NCBI GenBank assembly: GCA_963932465.1
Contig: OZ010791.1
Span: forward strand, 154,239,915 to 154,303,914
From: Maratus speciosus
Lineage: Eukaryota > Arthropoda > Arachnida > Araneae > Salticidae
Direction of reading: 5' to 3'
DNA length: 64,000 nucleotides
Part shown: positions 1-11,555 of the stretch, in pieces
Layout: the number at the start of each line of letters is the position of its first letter
Position numbering within the stretch: position 1 is the stretch's first letter
Notes under the pieces: model-generated
Seen by the model: the letters and a program-made list of their open reading frames with translations, nothing else
Database searches by the model: none
Told to the model about the DNA's origin: nothing
Translations under genes and position numbers: made by a program

Positions 1-216
1 CGTGGATTTTTGCACCCCTCCCCTCTTCCGAAAACTATATTTACAAAGAGAATTTTACTAATTTTCTAACATCCGACTTATTTTAAAATTTAAAATATGT
101 AATACTGAACTACGGTAATCTACAATGGCGGATCCAACGGGGAGGTCACGGGGGCCATGATTCCCCTCTGAACACCAACAAAAATATTCTAAAGATCATT
201 TTAAAAATGGAATATA

Positions 217-600
217 CAGTAGAGTCCCGATTATCCGAGTGCTGCTTAACCGAGTTTCCACTTTAACCGAGTTATTTTGCCATGACTTTTTTTTTTTTGT
301 CAAAAAAAAAAAAAAAAAAAAAAAATTATGGCCATTTTTTTTCTCATTCTGACCAGGAAATCAGAGTTCTAACTTTTTACGACTGCTCTTTAATCTTCAT
401 CTAACTCTTCCTTTATAATGGCTGTTTCATAATAATAGAAGCCATCAGTCCATCAGAAGAAAATGATCCATTCCAAAGGTATAATCCTTCATTTGGCGCC
501 CGGGGCACATGCCCCCCCTCCCCCTAGTTTCGGTCCTGTTTATAAGTTTCAATCCAATGGTTGGCAGTAACCCCGAAACACTGAGAATAACTCATTACGA
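217..600 (+). mobile_element. Tigger/pogo-like element, left-end fragment
   Basis: The sequence starts after TA with CAGTAGAGTCCCGATTATCC, followed by the 'taaccgagtttcc' subterminal motif typical of Tigger-type elements. The part around 340-480 (tctgaccaggaaatcagag, then ccatcagtccatcagaag) matches the subterminal palindrome of the longer copy at 20263-22305. No right terminus is recognisable, so the end is arbitrary. Confidence 0.6.
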
Positions 601-639
601 CTGCGAGACGTATTGGGCTTCAAACAACTAGGAGGAAAG

Positions 640-814
640 AAATTAGATGCAGACCTGCCAACTGCTACGAAAAATTCGTAGTTTCTACGATTTGAAGCTA
701 AAAACTACGAGGCTACGAAAATCGGTCTAAAACTACGATTTTCTTCAAAAAACACACGCGCCGAAAAAAATCAATTTCGTTAATTGCTCGCAGAAAAAAA
801 AAAAAAAATAAAAA
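640..814. repeat. Degenerate repeat rich in short self-complementary motifs
   Basis: The stretch holds repeated ctacgaaaaattcgtag and ctacgattt words that can pair with each other, then leads into the 30-bp array. It may be the subterminal part of a DNA transposon, but no terminal repeat or target duplication was found. Confidence 0.35.
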
Positions 815-1160
815 AAATGCCAATTTCGTCAAAGGATCGCAGAAAAACGAAAATTTCGTCAGAGGATCGCGAAAAGTTAAAATTTCGTGAGGAATCTCGA
901 AAAAAAAAAAAAAAAACAGCATTTTGTCAAAGGATCGCAAGAAAATCCGCAAATCTCATCAAAGAATCGCTAAAAAAGCGAATTTCGTCAAAGGATGGCG
1001 AAATAAACCACATTGTTCTAAAGGATAGCCAAAAAAAATGCAAATTTCGTCAATTGATCGTGAACAAAACGCAAAGAATCGCTAAAAAGCGCGTAAATTT
1101 CGTCAAAGAAGCGCGAGAAAAAGCGAATTTTGCCAAAGCATCGTGGAAAAAACGCGGAAA
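815..1160 (+). repeat. Imperfect ~30-bp tandem array (GCGAATTTCGTCAAAGGATC type)
   Basis: About eleven degenerate units of the form 'gcgaatttcgtcaaaggatcgc' plus an A-run follow one another. The frame stays open over long stretches because the repeat lacks stops, which produces spurious Lys/Arg-rich ORFs on one strand and Phe-rich ORFs on the other. Related arrays lie at 3125-3410 and, inverted, at 28262-28690. Confidence 0.75.
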
Positions 1161-1169
1161 TAATGCATA

Positions 1170-2728
1170 ATTAGCCCGTAATACTCCACCCCCCCCTACC
1201 CCCCACCACCACCACCACACACTGCTGTAACCTTTCGGAAATTTTCTGTCAATTTCTGAATTTTTTTTTTTTTTTTTTTTTTTGCTCAGAATCACCCCAG
1301 CTCAAGAGCTCTCTTCAGGAAACATCACACACAGACAAAAATCTTTATTCTTTATGTTTATTGTTATGATACATATAATTTTTAATCTGAAAGAATAAAA
1401 AGAACTAACTTTTGAAAAATCGGATTAACCCAACCCTGCATGAATCTTAAGTTCGGTCCGAACCGAAAGAAATCAGAGTTATCCGGATTTGTGGTGTAAA
1501 AAACAGAAACCAATCAACCAACCAACCTCGAGATTAATTTGAATTTTGAGTGCTACGATTTCTCATTATCAAAGGTTGATCCTTGATTCAATAAATCAGT
1601 CCACTATATTATTCGACTGAATATCCTATATTGTATAGATCAGTCAATGGAAATAAATTGTAAAAGCTACTTAAGGAAATTTGCTTAAGCTTTTTTTTTG
1701 TGTGTGTGGGATTAGAGGTGTTAATTGTTGGGTTTATCTGCAGCATTAATTAAGATTGTGGAAGAGAGGATAAGTGCATCTTCGTAGTTTTCTGACTTGA
1801 AAAATGAGCATATTTTATGAAATAATTTTTTATGACTAGGAACAAGGTAGAAATATACATGTTTTTGCATAAAAAACAAGCAATTTGAACTTTCAAAAAG
1901 CAAATTTTTATTTTTTATTACAAGGTTGCGTTTTTAGACTTTTCCTCGACTTGTTGTAACATTGTCTTACTCAAGGCTGGGTGATTTCATTTGGAACCAA
2001 CTGTGGTAGCTACTTTTCACATAGTGTGAACCTTTAATAAATTACTCAGACACCTGTGCAATCTGTATTGACCGAAAACAAATTGTGTGGATGGAGGGTA
2101 GGGGTATAGAGAGATAACGGAATTCTTGTACAAAGCTATCTCAGTAGTATTTGTAGAATTTTAATCAAATCAGTAAATAATTTATTCTATTTATTATTAT
2201 GTAAAATAATGTTTAAAGCTAATGATTAGACATTCCTACGCATAAGTGATATAATGGGTATAAATTAGTGATGGGCGATTCTCGAAAAATTACCAATCGA
2301 AAAAAAATCGTAATCGTAAAAAGCACAATCGACATAGTCATCGATTACTTCCCAGAATCTTTAATCGAGATGTTCTACAATCGATTATTAAAATCATTGT
2401 TTTTACATGTTTATAAAGCAGTTTTTAGTAAATACATGATAACTGAAAACAGACAGAATTAAAAAACAACAAACCGAAGGGAGGCTGTAATGGAGTTGCA
2501 ATAGTAGAAAGTCATGTGACGGCGTTCCCTGGTTACAAAAAGTTGAAAAGTCACGAGTAGGTATGAAACGATAGGGGGAGTTTAAGTATCAAAAATTAGA
2601 ATTTTTCGGCAATTAGCAGCAAAATGGCCAAAGAAATAAGAATCAAAAGCACCCCCTAGTGACAAGAACATGGGTAATATGGGGAACATAGTAAATGGGA
2701 TCAATATTTTTTATTTATTTTTCTGCGT
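1170..2728. other. Non-coding stretch without a recognised gene
   Basis: The stretch contains a C-rich/CCACCA tract near 1185-1225, a T-run at 1261-1283 and AT-rich unique sequence. From about 2268 to 2400 there is a cluster of 'aatcga/atcgatta' words that resembles the terminus of a DNA transposon. A similar cluster recurs at 4385-4450, so 2265-4460 may be one older element interrupted by the hAT insertion at 2737. Both ends could not be matched. Confidence 0.4.
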
Positions 2729-2736
2729 CATTTGAG

Positions 2737-3433
2737 TATAGGTTCAGATTCCCAAAATTTTTAAGGAGCAGTGGCTCCTAAACTCAAGTAATCCAGTGGC
2801 CACATTGTGAAAGAAACTCATAAAAGCAATAGAGTTTATATGTGAAAAAAATTCAGGAATTCAAAGTGAAAAATAATCTACACATGTAGAAATGAAACAG
2901 ACTAATTACATCGAATGTGTATATTCCATTTAATCACACAATTCTTTTAATTTGGATATAAATTAAGTATAATTCTTAAACTATGTGCAATCAGAAGTTG
3001 GGCTAGACAGAGATTAAAAAAAAAATATATATATATATATATATGTATATCTTTAAGAATAAGCTAAGCAATCGTAGTAGTGGCGAATATTAGGAAAAAA
3101 AATATTTCTTATTTTCATTTTGGCAATCGTCAGCAGAAAAAAGCGCGAATTTCGTCAAAGAATCGGACACCCCCCGTGAATTTGGTCAAAGAATCGCGGG
3201 GAAAACGCGAATTTCGTCAACATATTCCAGAAAAAACGAGAATTTTATCAAAGGACCGCAAAAAAGCGCGAACTTCGTCAAAGCATCGCAAAAAAAAAAA
3301 AAAAAAAAAACCCGCGATTTTCATCAGAGGATCGCGAAGAAAAAACGCGATTTTCGTCAGAGGATCGCGAAAATTATTTTTTCGCGAAATTCGTCAAAGG
3401 ATGGCGACTGGCGACCGTGAATCTGCACCTATA
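2737..3433. mobile_element. hAT-like non-autonomous element with 8-bp TSD (TATAGGT family)
   Basis: The element begins TATAGGTTCAGATTC and ends GAATCTGCACCTATA, so the termini are inverted. It is flanked on both sides by the same 8 bp, catttgag (2729-2736 and 3434-3441), the duplication length of hAT elements. Its right subterminal region (ggcgactggcgaccgtgaat) resembles that of the copies at 8336 and 35533. Most of its body is the 30-bp array at 3125-3410. It has no transposase. Confidence 0.85.
3125..3410 (+). repeat. ~30-bp tandem array inside the hAT-like element
   Basis: About nine imperfect units of gcgaatttcgtcaaagaatcgc-like sequence with A-run spacers form the interior of the 2737-3433 element. 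The unit is the same as at 815-1160, which suggests the array travels with the transposon. Confidence 0.75.
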
Positions 3434-3489
3434 CATTTGAGATCAGTTCTATAATTTCCCGATTGTTAGAAGACCTCCTGGAATACGTT

Positions 3490-4260
3490 AAACGAACCCC
3501 CCGGGGGTAAAGTGGGGGAGGAGAAATAAAAGTGCACAATATGAATAAGTGGTCATAAGGCTTTCCAACGATATGTCACATGAGGGGAGTCGGCTAAATT
3601 TAGAAAAGTGCCCCCGGGGGTCAGAGTGGGGGGAGGGGCGCGGGAGGTATATAAATGTAATACTAGTCATAGAGCTTTCCAATGATATATCACATGAGAG
3701 GTGTCGGCAAAAGATAGAAAAGTGCCCCCTAGGATTCCAACTACTGCGCCCACCGGAATACAGCCTGCCCCTTCTCTCTTTGAAATTTTCATATATTATT
3801 TATAAATTATTTATCAGAGGCCTCCGTAATAAAATCCGATCTAAAATGATAAAAACGTTACGATTTCAAAAAAATTCGAAAAGTGCCTCCCCCGAGGGGC
3901 CAAATTGGGGGGAGGAGAAGAAAGGTTCATAATATGCAAGAGTGGTCCGAAAACTTTCCGATGATATATCACATGACGGGTCCAAAACAAGTTTGAAATT
4001 TACTCCTCACCCGTGGGTTTACTTTTTCTTCCCAGAATACACCCGGAAATCACGCAGCCCCCACTTTTAAATTTTTATATTTAATAAATAATATTTACCG
4101 GAGGGCTCTATAAAAAAAAAAAAAAAACACATCTAAAAGGATATTTATTGTAGAAATCGCTACGATTAAAAAAATTAAACTCCGGGAGGAGAAAGGTTCA
4201 TAATATGAAGGAGTGGTCAAAGTATGTCACGAGGGGTTTGGTAAAAGTTTGAAAATTAGC
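3490..4260 (+). repeat. Degenerate tandem repeats with G-rich blocks
   Basis: A unit containing 'tttccaacgatatgtcacatgagggg', then 'aaagtgcccccgggggtcagagtgggggaggagaa', recurs. The gatatrtcacatga word lies near 3569, 3684 and 3961, with a weaker copy at 4222. Spacing is irregular (about 115, 277 and 261 bp), so units were lost or interrupted. Short ORFs here follow the repeat and are not genes. Confidence 0.6.
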
Positions 4261-4459
4261 CTAGCCCTACCTAGTCCTTATTAACGCCGACTCATTCCAG
4301 TTCATCCGTAGATGATTCTTGATCAAATCGAATCGGGTATGGTATAAAAGCAGTTGGCAAACTGGAGTCATCAAGAAAAATTTTACACAATCGAAAAATA
4401 TCGAGATGTCCATACAATCGAAAAAATCGACAAAAACATCTCGTTATCGCATTTTTTGG

Positions 4460-5357
4460 ATTTCCATTTAAGCTTTACACGCTTATTATGAGAATCAATA
4501 AAATTAATCTGAAGAAAAGTGAACAAACCCATCTTGAAAGATTTTTGCAGTCATCTGTAAGTATGTTCTTTAAAGTTATAGTTTATTTCTTTTGAACAAT
4601 ATTTTACGTGACCACTTACCGCGAAAACCCGTTGTTCCAAGGAAATTCCTTAGTCTGTATTTTCGAGATTTTGCGGAGCGGAGAAGAATGCATGACGTAC
4701 TTCTAGAAATAATTCCATAACGTATGCTTTCAGGGCATGCTTTGCTGTTTCTGGTTATCGTTATTTTGTTGGTTAAGGCGTAGTAATGCTAGCTTTAGAA
4801 TCTGATTTACTCTTTCCTTATTAAAGGGTCGTGTAACTGTTAAAAGTTGAAAAAAATGTGGAAAATCCGCAGTTTTCAACGCTTCATATTTTGGAAACAC
4901 GTTCTTTAAAATCACTTGTTTTTCTGGTAATAAAATAAAGTATGTTTTATAAAGATGCCTTAGAATGATAATATTTTTTTTTTTTTTAAGTAATAATAAT
5001 CTGTGTTTTACAGTTAAAAATTTAATTACTGTAATGGTTTTTGTAACTAGTAACTTTTTGTTTATAAAAAGTTATATGAAAACTTGCGCACATGATTACT
5101 GAAAATGGTGCAACGGAAATATTGTACTGTATCAACATATTCCAGGCTCTCTAGCGCATTTTGAACCCAAATTTGTTTATATTTTAGCAAAAAATCTATT
5201 TTAAAAATGAAGTCGAAATGTATTGATTTTTTTTCCCCGTATAAAAATTCATGTTCTATGCATAATTATTTTTTATGGATGAAAAAGTAAAGAAACTTAA
5301 ATGAAAAAGTAAAGAAACGTAAATTCAGTTTAAATAATGTATAATATTTCCCCCCCA

Positions 5358-5400
<43 letters not shown>

Positions 5401-5780
5401 TAATTTTAAACCATTAGAACACACACACATATATATACATATATGAAATTATGTATAATATATATATATATATATATAAATATATAATGTATATATAATT
5501 CATATATGAAAAAATTATGTGAAAATGTTAGTAAGTAGTTTAGATACAAATATCCTGAGTGCAGTAAATTAAAAAAGGAAAAATACTTTGAGACAAATCC
5601 TTTAAAAGTATTTTTAATCATTGTTTACAGAGAACATCTGATGCGCGTTTAGTCATGAAGTCATGACTAGCATAGTTATAGGAAAAGCCGCAATGGTATA
5701 AAAATTCAGAAGATATTCCTACAAGACGACATTTCTACGAAGATATTCCTACAGAGTGATTCCTTCGGTAGAATAAATTC
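4460..5780. other. Non-coding AT-rich sequence with simple repeats
   Basis: No gene is recognised. The stretch holds a T-run of about 38 at 5361-5399, an AC/TA microsatellite at about 5420-5500, and a short direct repeat of gaagatattcctac near 5711 and 5740. Confidence 0.6.
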
Positions 5781-5781
5781 A

Positions 5782-6232
5782 GAATTGAAAAGATATTTCA
5801 ATAGTTTAATTGAATGTTTTATAACATGATAATTAAACTTGGTTTTTGCGAGATCTCTGTTATGAATATCAGATGCTATAGTCCTTTGTTTTTGTCCTCG
5901 GTACAGCTCGTCGAATGGGAAAGATTAGGAATCATTAACATATGTAGGACAATTTCACCATAAAATATAACAAAAAAGATTTATCCGTTAAAACACACAA
6001 ACTTGCTCGATGGTTACACATAAACAAGAACTTTAACATAACTTGTACAAACGATTTCTTATGTAGAATAAATTAAGAGTTGAAAAATATTTCAATAGTT
6101 TAATTGAACTTTTTTTATAACTTGGATATTATGCTTTATCGTTAATTTTTTCTGTACAAATTCATATAAAGTTCTTGTGTATGTGTACCATTGAGCAAGT
6201 TTGTGTTTTTATCGTATAAATCTTATTTATTA
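5782..6232. repeat. Direct and inverted repeat pair (foldback-like)
   Basis: The words around 5782-5835 (ttgaaaagatatttcaatag) recur directly at 6074-6122. The segment 5965-6040 (aacacacaaacttgctcgat) recurs inverted at 6160-6232 with one to two mismatches per ten bases. This suggests a decayed foldback element; its ends are not defined. Confidence 0.55.
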
Positions 6233-6255
6233 GATTAGGAATCGTTATTCTAATC

Positions 6256-6971
6256 CAGGGATGGCAAACCTTTTTTGAGTATGCGTGCTAAACATTTCAA
6301 AATTTTTATATACCAACATTCTAACGTGCCAGAAACATTTTAGCTTATATAAAATCAATAATTAATTTTGATATAATTTTTAGTTAAATATTTTTACACT
6401 TATACTAAATTCGATTCCCAACTTATTTATTATGCTATATTTACTCAGATCATTTTTAGTTCTTTAGTAGCAGGTTCAATAGATACATAATTATTTACAC
6501 TAACAATTATAATTCAATTTTCAAATTTAAAACCTAAATGTAATAAAACCCAACTTAAAACCCTAAAACTAAATAAAATAAAATGTAATCTGAAGTAGAA
6601 GAATGACAATTGGGTATATTACTATGCAAACTATCTCTTAAAATTCACTTTTCAAAAAGGAAACCTTTGAAATTTGATAGAGAAGCAAAATTATTTGGAA
6701 AACACTATATATTGAATGGTTTGGCAAGAAAATGACGCTACAGGGCGCTATCGTTGAGATTTATAACATCTTAATTCATTCAAAAGTAAGGGATTATTTT
6801 AAAGTAAATTATATACCTGTTACATAAAACTGTACTTTTTGTAAAAAAAAAAAAAAAACACAAAATGGATTGTTCTCCATAAACTAAATATAATCTATAA
6901 GTTTTTCGCGTGCCAGAGAAGTTTTCTTACGTGCCAAGTTCGGCACGCGTGCCGTAGGTTCGCCATCCCTG
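6256..6971. mobile_element. hAT-like non-autonomous element (CAGGGATGGC termini)
   Basis: The left end reads CAGGGATGGCAAACCT and the right end AGGTTCGCCATCCCTG, giving inverted termini of about 16 bp with one or two mismatches. Flanks are ttctaatc (6248-6255) and tcctaatc (6972-6979), an 8-bp duplication with one change. The interior is AT-rich with no transposase. The CAGGG start and 8-bp duplication fit hAT. Confidence 0.82.
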
Positions 6972-6984
6972 TCCTAATCTAAAC

Positions 6985-7735
6985 AAGTCGAACTCAGTTT
7001 ATTTTTTCCTTATCAATTATGAGAATCATACTATAACCTCAGAATTGTAGTATGATTCTTATAACTGACAAGCAACTTTTCCTCTATAAGCTGATATATG
7101 TATTATTAAAGTAGCATATTTTATTTCAAAAGAATGCAGAATGTTTGCATTAAAAGGGCTCGAAAATTTTAGTTTATCTTGTCCCGTTCCATCTATGTTA
7201 GGGCTGTTAATAGGAAGAAATATTGTTCTGAATTCTTATTAAAAATGAGCTGCACATATTTGAATGACACTTTAAATGCTAATGGCGTAGAAAATGCTCG
7301 AATCAAGTTTTACTTGTTTTCTATTTTTGGATGTTTTGGCTTAGATTTTGGTAATTTTATCCTAACAGATTTATTTTGTGAATTCATATCCACTTCAATA
7401 ATCTATATTCATTAAGCAAAGGAAAATTATGTCATTTTAAAATAAGATGAATGGGGGTGTTGCTTGCTTTGTTAAAGCTAAAGATAGCTCTTCTAATTTC
7501 GAACTTAATTAGTGCACAAAATTTAAGGGGATAATGCATCTTTTGTTTTTCAGTTTCATTGAAATGTAAACTGTACGATGTCGAATGTGAACTAAAATTT
7601 AAAACATATTCGCGTGTTTAAGAATTTTAGGCATGAAGGAATTCCCCCAAAAGGTGGAATTCCACACTTTGAAAGCAATTTTGGACATTCTCTTAATAAT
7701 GCAAAAAAATACAAAAAAAATATTGGAAGCATATA
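6985..7735. other. Non-coding; contains a 25-bp-arm hairpin
   Basis: At 7012-7072 two arms (atgagaatcatactataa and its inverted partner ttgtagtatgattcttat) flank a short loop. The rest is unique AT-rich sequence; the small ORF near 7179 has no recognisable family. Confidence 0.5.
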
Positions 7736-8188
7736 CCGGGTGTCCCAAAAAGGACTGACTGATTTTAAAATTCAATAACTTCCAAACGGTGACAGATATT
7801 AAAAAAATACTTGCAGGAGGGTTATGCATAAAGTCAAAAGTTTTTTTACAGTGATTTTCAATTTTAGTTCGAATTACAAACAATAGATGGCGCTGTAAGC
7901 AACAGTCGCTAAATACAGGCTCGATTTTTGGTCCTTTATCTTGTTCCATGCAGAAAAAGGAGATGGAAATGTATTATCCGGGCCACGAAGTACCAAAAAT
8001 CGAGCCTGAATTTAGTGTCTGTTGATCGCAGCGCCATCTATTGTTTGTAATTCGAACTAAAATTGAAAATCACTGTAAAAAAACTTTTGATCTTATGCAT
8101 AACCATTCTGCAAGAATTTTTTAAATATCTGTCACCGTTTACAAGTTATTGAATTTTAAAATCAGTCAGTCCTTTTTGGGACACCCGG
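7736..8188. mobile_element. Foldback Tc1/mariner-type MITE (CCGGGTGTCCC termini)
   Basis: The element starts CCGGGTGTCCCAAAAAGGAC after TA and ends with the exact inverse before TA. The arms are complementary for about 200 bp each, around a loop near 7930-7985, so the whole element is one long hairpin. There is no transposase. The TA duplication and GGTGTCCCA end fit mariner-type MITEs. Confidence 0.85.
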
Positions 8189-8327
8189 TAAGAGGAGAGG
8201 TAAATGAACTTTAAAAGCGAAAGGAAGTTTGCATAAAGTACATTTTGGAATACAATATTTTGTCTTTCAACACTTTGCTACAGAAATACATCTGAAATTA
8301 ACCAAAGATCGCTTTCACTTCGACGTA

Positions 8328-10298
8328 CAGTCCTGTATAGGTGAAAATTAGCGGTCGCCACTCGCCACGTGGCGATTAAAGCTGTAAAAGTGGCGATTAA
8401 AAAATCGGCCATCGATCGCCACCTTAGTCGCCACTCGCCAAGTGGCGATAAAAAATCTGTTATCGATCGCCAAGTGAAATATAGCTTTTTTCATAGAAAT
8501 ATGCATCTCTACTTTGGTTACATCTAATTAGCCAACTTGTTAATTCTTTTCTCTACCAGATGCAAGCAGATTATAACAACTCAGCTGTATTTTCAATATT
8601 TCGGCTTTTCGCTGTTGCTCTTCAGTTGGATTATTTTTTCAAGAAATAGTTTTATTCTGCAAAATATATTCATCAGCTTTGATTCCACATGCATTTAAAA
8701 TAATTTATTCCCCCTTTTTTTACCACCGGATGCAAGTGGATTTTAAGGACATTGCAGTATTTTCAATATTTTGACTCCTGCCGCATGCTCACCAGTTAGA
8801 TTATTTTTCTTCAAGAAATACTGTTTAAGCCTGCTTGATACACTTATCAGCTTAGATTTCAACTGTATGTAATGAGTGTAGTAATGTTAATACATTTACT
8901 TATTAAATAAAATCCAAATAGCATTTTATTGTACTTTGATTTTTTTTTTTTTTTTATATATTGTATACACCTAACTGTCGGAATTTTGATTTAGTTATTT
9001 TTTATATAAAGAAAATAATAGTAATTTAATTGATAATAGTAATGAACATATACAAATACTGTAAAAATATATTCTAAAAAAAATTAATATAACAGATTCT
9101 GTGGTTTAAAAAAATTTTTCTTAATTTTGACTTCTTCCCTATTCTTATGAATAATTGGCTGGTATAAAACTCTGACTTATAGAAAAATATGTATATATAC
9201 AATGATTATAGTTTATGTAGATGTCAAGAAAGTTTGAAACATTATAGTGGCCACTAACTTTAAAAAGTGGCCACTAATGAAACTGAGTCTACCGGCCACT
9301 GGCTACTAACTCAATTTCCCAGTTTTCACCTATACAGTCCTGGAAAAAAAAAGTAAACACCCCCTTCTAACTCCTCAACAAATTATCGTAGAAGAAAGTT
9401 ACTGGTACCGAACGATTGGAAATAAAGTCTACTTTTAAATGATGTATATAAAATTTGATTAGGGGACCATCTACATATTAAAACGAACACAAACTTTTTT
9501 TTTTTTTTTTCAATGGCAATACCCAATTTTAACAAGATATTTCAAATCTTCGGTTCAAACTATGCCTAGACACCAAATTTCAAGTCTTTTGAATGATAAG
9601 TTTTTGAATTATAAACATTCAAAATTTAGTGCTTCTAATGTTGAATTACGTTTTCATATTTTTATTAATATCTCCTGAAATTATACTCCTAATGTGCTAA
9701 TTTTTTGTGTTGCAATAATTCTAATGCACCCAAACATAAATACGTTGAATTTGCAATTTTTATAATTTTATGATATGAATTATGAAATTAATATTCGAAA
9801 AAATTATGAATTGCAACCTACAATTTTTTTTTTTTTTATGGATATAGATTTATTAAGTCCTGCTTTATGGAAATCCAAAATTTCGCATTTTTCTTCCAAG
9901 TAGTTTTCAAATTATGCTTAAAAAACGGCAAAATGATGGTTTAAGGGGCCGTCTATGATAGAAGTGACTAGATATTTTGAAATTTCTTATGCTATCCTGT
10001 AATCTTAGCAGCCTTCAATGACTGCTTAAGTGGCGCTTAAGATGCTTTGATCAAGACTCTCTTGGTCAACAATCGAGTACCGAACTTCAATTAGGATACC
10101 GCCCTAAAATACGCTCGTTTTAAAATAAATAATTTCTCGGAAACTTTTCGTACGAATTGCACAAAAATGTGTTTTTAGGCTAATTGAAGGGTGTAGCGTT
10201 CATTTATGCTATCAGTATCGTGTACTGCTATTGAAAAAAAAAAAAAAAAAAACACAGTTATGGTTCGTTTTAATACGTAGATGGCCCCCTAAGCAAAT

Positions 10299-10330
<32 letters not shown>

Positions 10331-10432
10331 TTAAAAGTAGACTTTATTATTACCAATCGTGTGGTACCAATAACTTTCTTCTACGATAATATTTAGTTAG
10401 TTTGGGGCATTTACTTTTTTTTTTCACCACTG
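8328..10432. mobile_element. Foldback mariner-type MITE, interrupted by a hAT element
   Basis: The outer termini are CAGTCCTG and, after the nested element, GGAAAAAAAAAGTAAAC on the left, and the inverse (ttactttt...caccactg) on the right, with TA at 8326-8327 and 10433-10434. Subterminal arms (tagaagaaagttactggtac, then aaagtctacttttaaatgat) pair with 10310-10400. The hAT insertion at 8336-9334 sits 8 bp inside the left end and has duplicated cagtcctg. No coding sequence is seen inside. Confidence 0.75.
8336..9334. mobile_element. hAT-like non-autonomous element with perfect 8-bp TSD (TATAGGT family)
   Basis: The left end is TATAGGTGAAAATTAGCGG and the right end CAGTTTTCACCTATA, an inverted repeat of about 12 bp. 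cagtcctg is duplicated exactly at 8328-8335 and 9335-9342. Subterminal blocks of 'cgccactcgccacgtggcgat' (left) and 'agtggccactaac' (right) are short inverted words that could bind transposase. The whole 1-kb body is closely similar, in the same orientation, to 35533-36546. There is no transposase ORF. Confidence 0.92.
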
Positions 10433-10440
10433 TACATATA

Positions 10441-11285
10441 CAATAGAGCGCCGATTATTGGAACTCCAATTAACCGAACTTCCAATTAACCGAACTTCCA
10501 ATTATCCGAACAGGCAATTTCTCCCCTACATTTTTTTAACCGAACTTCCAGTTATCCGAAAAGCCTATTTCTCCCAAATTTTTTTTTTTTAAACCGAACT
10601 CCCAATTATCCATTGGCTTGGAATAGAATTTTAAATAAAGAAAAAACTGATAGTGGATCCGAAAATGAGGAATGTAAAACAATAAAGGAGATGGGAAGAA
10701 TCCTGAGCTATGAAGAAAATGAAATTAAAGAGTGGTTAAACAGTGAAGTAACATGACCCTGAATATCAGATTTTAAATGATGATGAGATTCATGATGAAA
10801 AAGAATTTTGAAGAAAATGAAAACGAAAGTTTTGAAAATAACCCGGGTCCATCGCATGGTGAAGCCCTTGAATGTTTGGAAACAGCAATGAAATGGCTCG
10901 AGCAGCAGAAGAACGTTGATCCTATTCAACTAACGTATTTAAAAAGAATTAGAGATATGGCAGCATTGAAAAGAATGTCTTCGTTGAAGCAAGCAGCAAT
11001 CAAAAACTTTTTTGCTTAAATTATAATCTCTAGAGTTCAAAAAATAATAAAAAGAAAAAAAAAATTTGATAATAAAAATTTTAAAAAGAAAAGACAGAAA
11101 AAAAAAAAAAAACAATTTTTAAACATGCCAGCACTAACTGGTGCTGCCAGTCCTAAGCTCAGATAACGTGTGAAGGTTGTAGTACAGTCTGAAACATCTC
11201 TTATATTGTTTGTCCATTTATCCGAACTTTTGCTTATCCGAACTAGGGTCGGTCCCGACTTGTTCGGATAATCGGCGCTCTACTG
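10441..11285 (+). mobile_element. Tigger/pogo element, internally deleted
   Basis: The termini CAATAGAGCGCCGATTATT and AATCGGCGCTCTACTG are inverted and flanked by TA. The left side carries repeated 'ccaattaaccgaactt' words. Between the ends lies only the C-terminal part of a Tigger-type transposase (10616-11019), so a deletion joins the left subterminal region to the end of the gene. Confidence 0.88.
10616..11019 (+). pseudogene. C-terminal remnant of a Tigger/Jerky-type DDE transposase
   Basis: The last 80 codons (10777-11019) include GPSHGEALECLETAMKWLEQ and KRIRDMAALKRMSSLKQAAI, then KNFFA and a stop. This is the conserved C-terminal tail of Tigger/jerky-like transposases, which follows the DDE domain. 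Upstream, 10616-10758 (AWNRIL, ILSYEENEIKEWLNS) and 10754-10807 (DPEYQILNDDEIHDE) continue the protein in other frames, so there are at least two frameshifts. The HTH and DDE catalytic parts are missing, so it cannot encode an active enzyme. Confidence 0.85.
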
Positions 11286-11286
11286 T

Positions 11287-11555
11287 ATTTAGTATGGATT
11301 TTTCTTTTCTCCCCTTAGGAAGAGGGGGTACAGTCTTAAACAGCCAAGAGCCAAACCATCCAGAAAATGTTTGTTTTGAAAAGTTAATCACTGTAATTCA
11401 CATAAATTCATCAGATATATTTATATTTACATATCAAGCTTATTCTCTTTTTGATTCAATGGACCTATATATTTATTGTTAGTTTTTTTTAGTAATATTT
11501 TGTAAGCTACAAATATAAAATCGCAATCATACGTACAAATATATATTTTATTGTA
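11287..11555. other. Unique AT-rich spacer
   Basis: A short stretch between two transposons. An open frame here spans the Tigger end and unique sequence and has no recognisable family. Confidence 0.4.

Noticed and set aside
784..1295. Overlapping Lys/Arg-rich (+) and Phe-rich (-) open frames
   Set aside because: They are translations of the degenerate 30-bp array and homopolymers; the same happens at 3080-3454 and 28286-28720.
3549..3932. 127-codon frame
   Set aside because: It follows the G-rich tandem units and contains repeated segments that mirror the DNA repeat.
11210..11482. 90-codon frame next to the Tigger element
   Set aside because: It crosses the Tigger terminus into unique DNA and has no family features.
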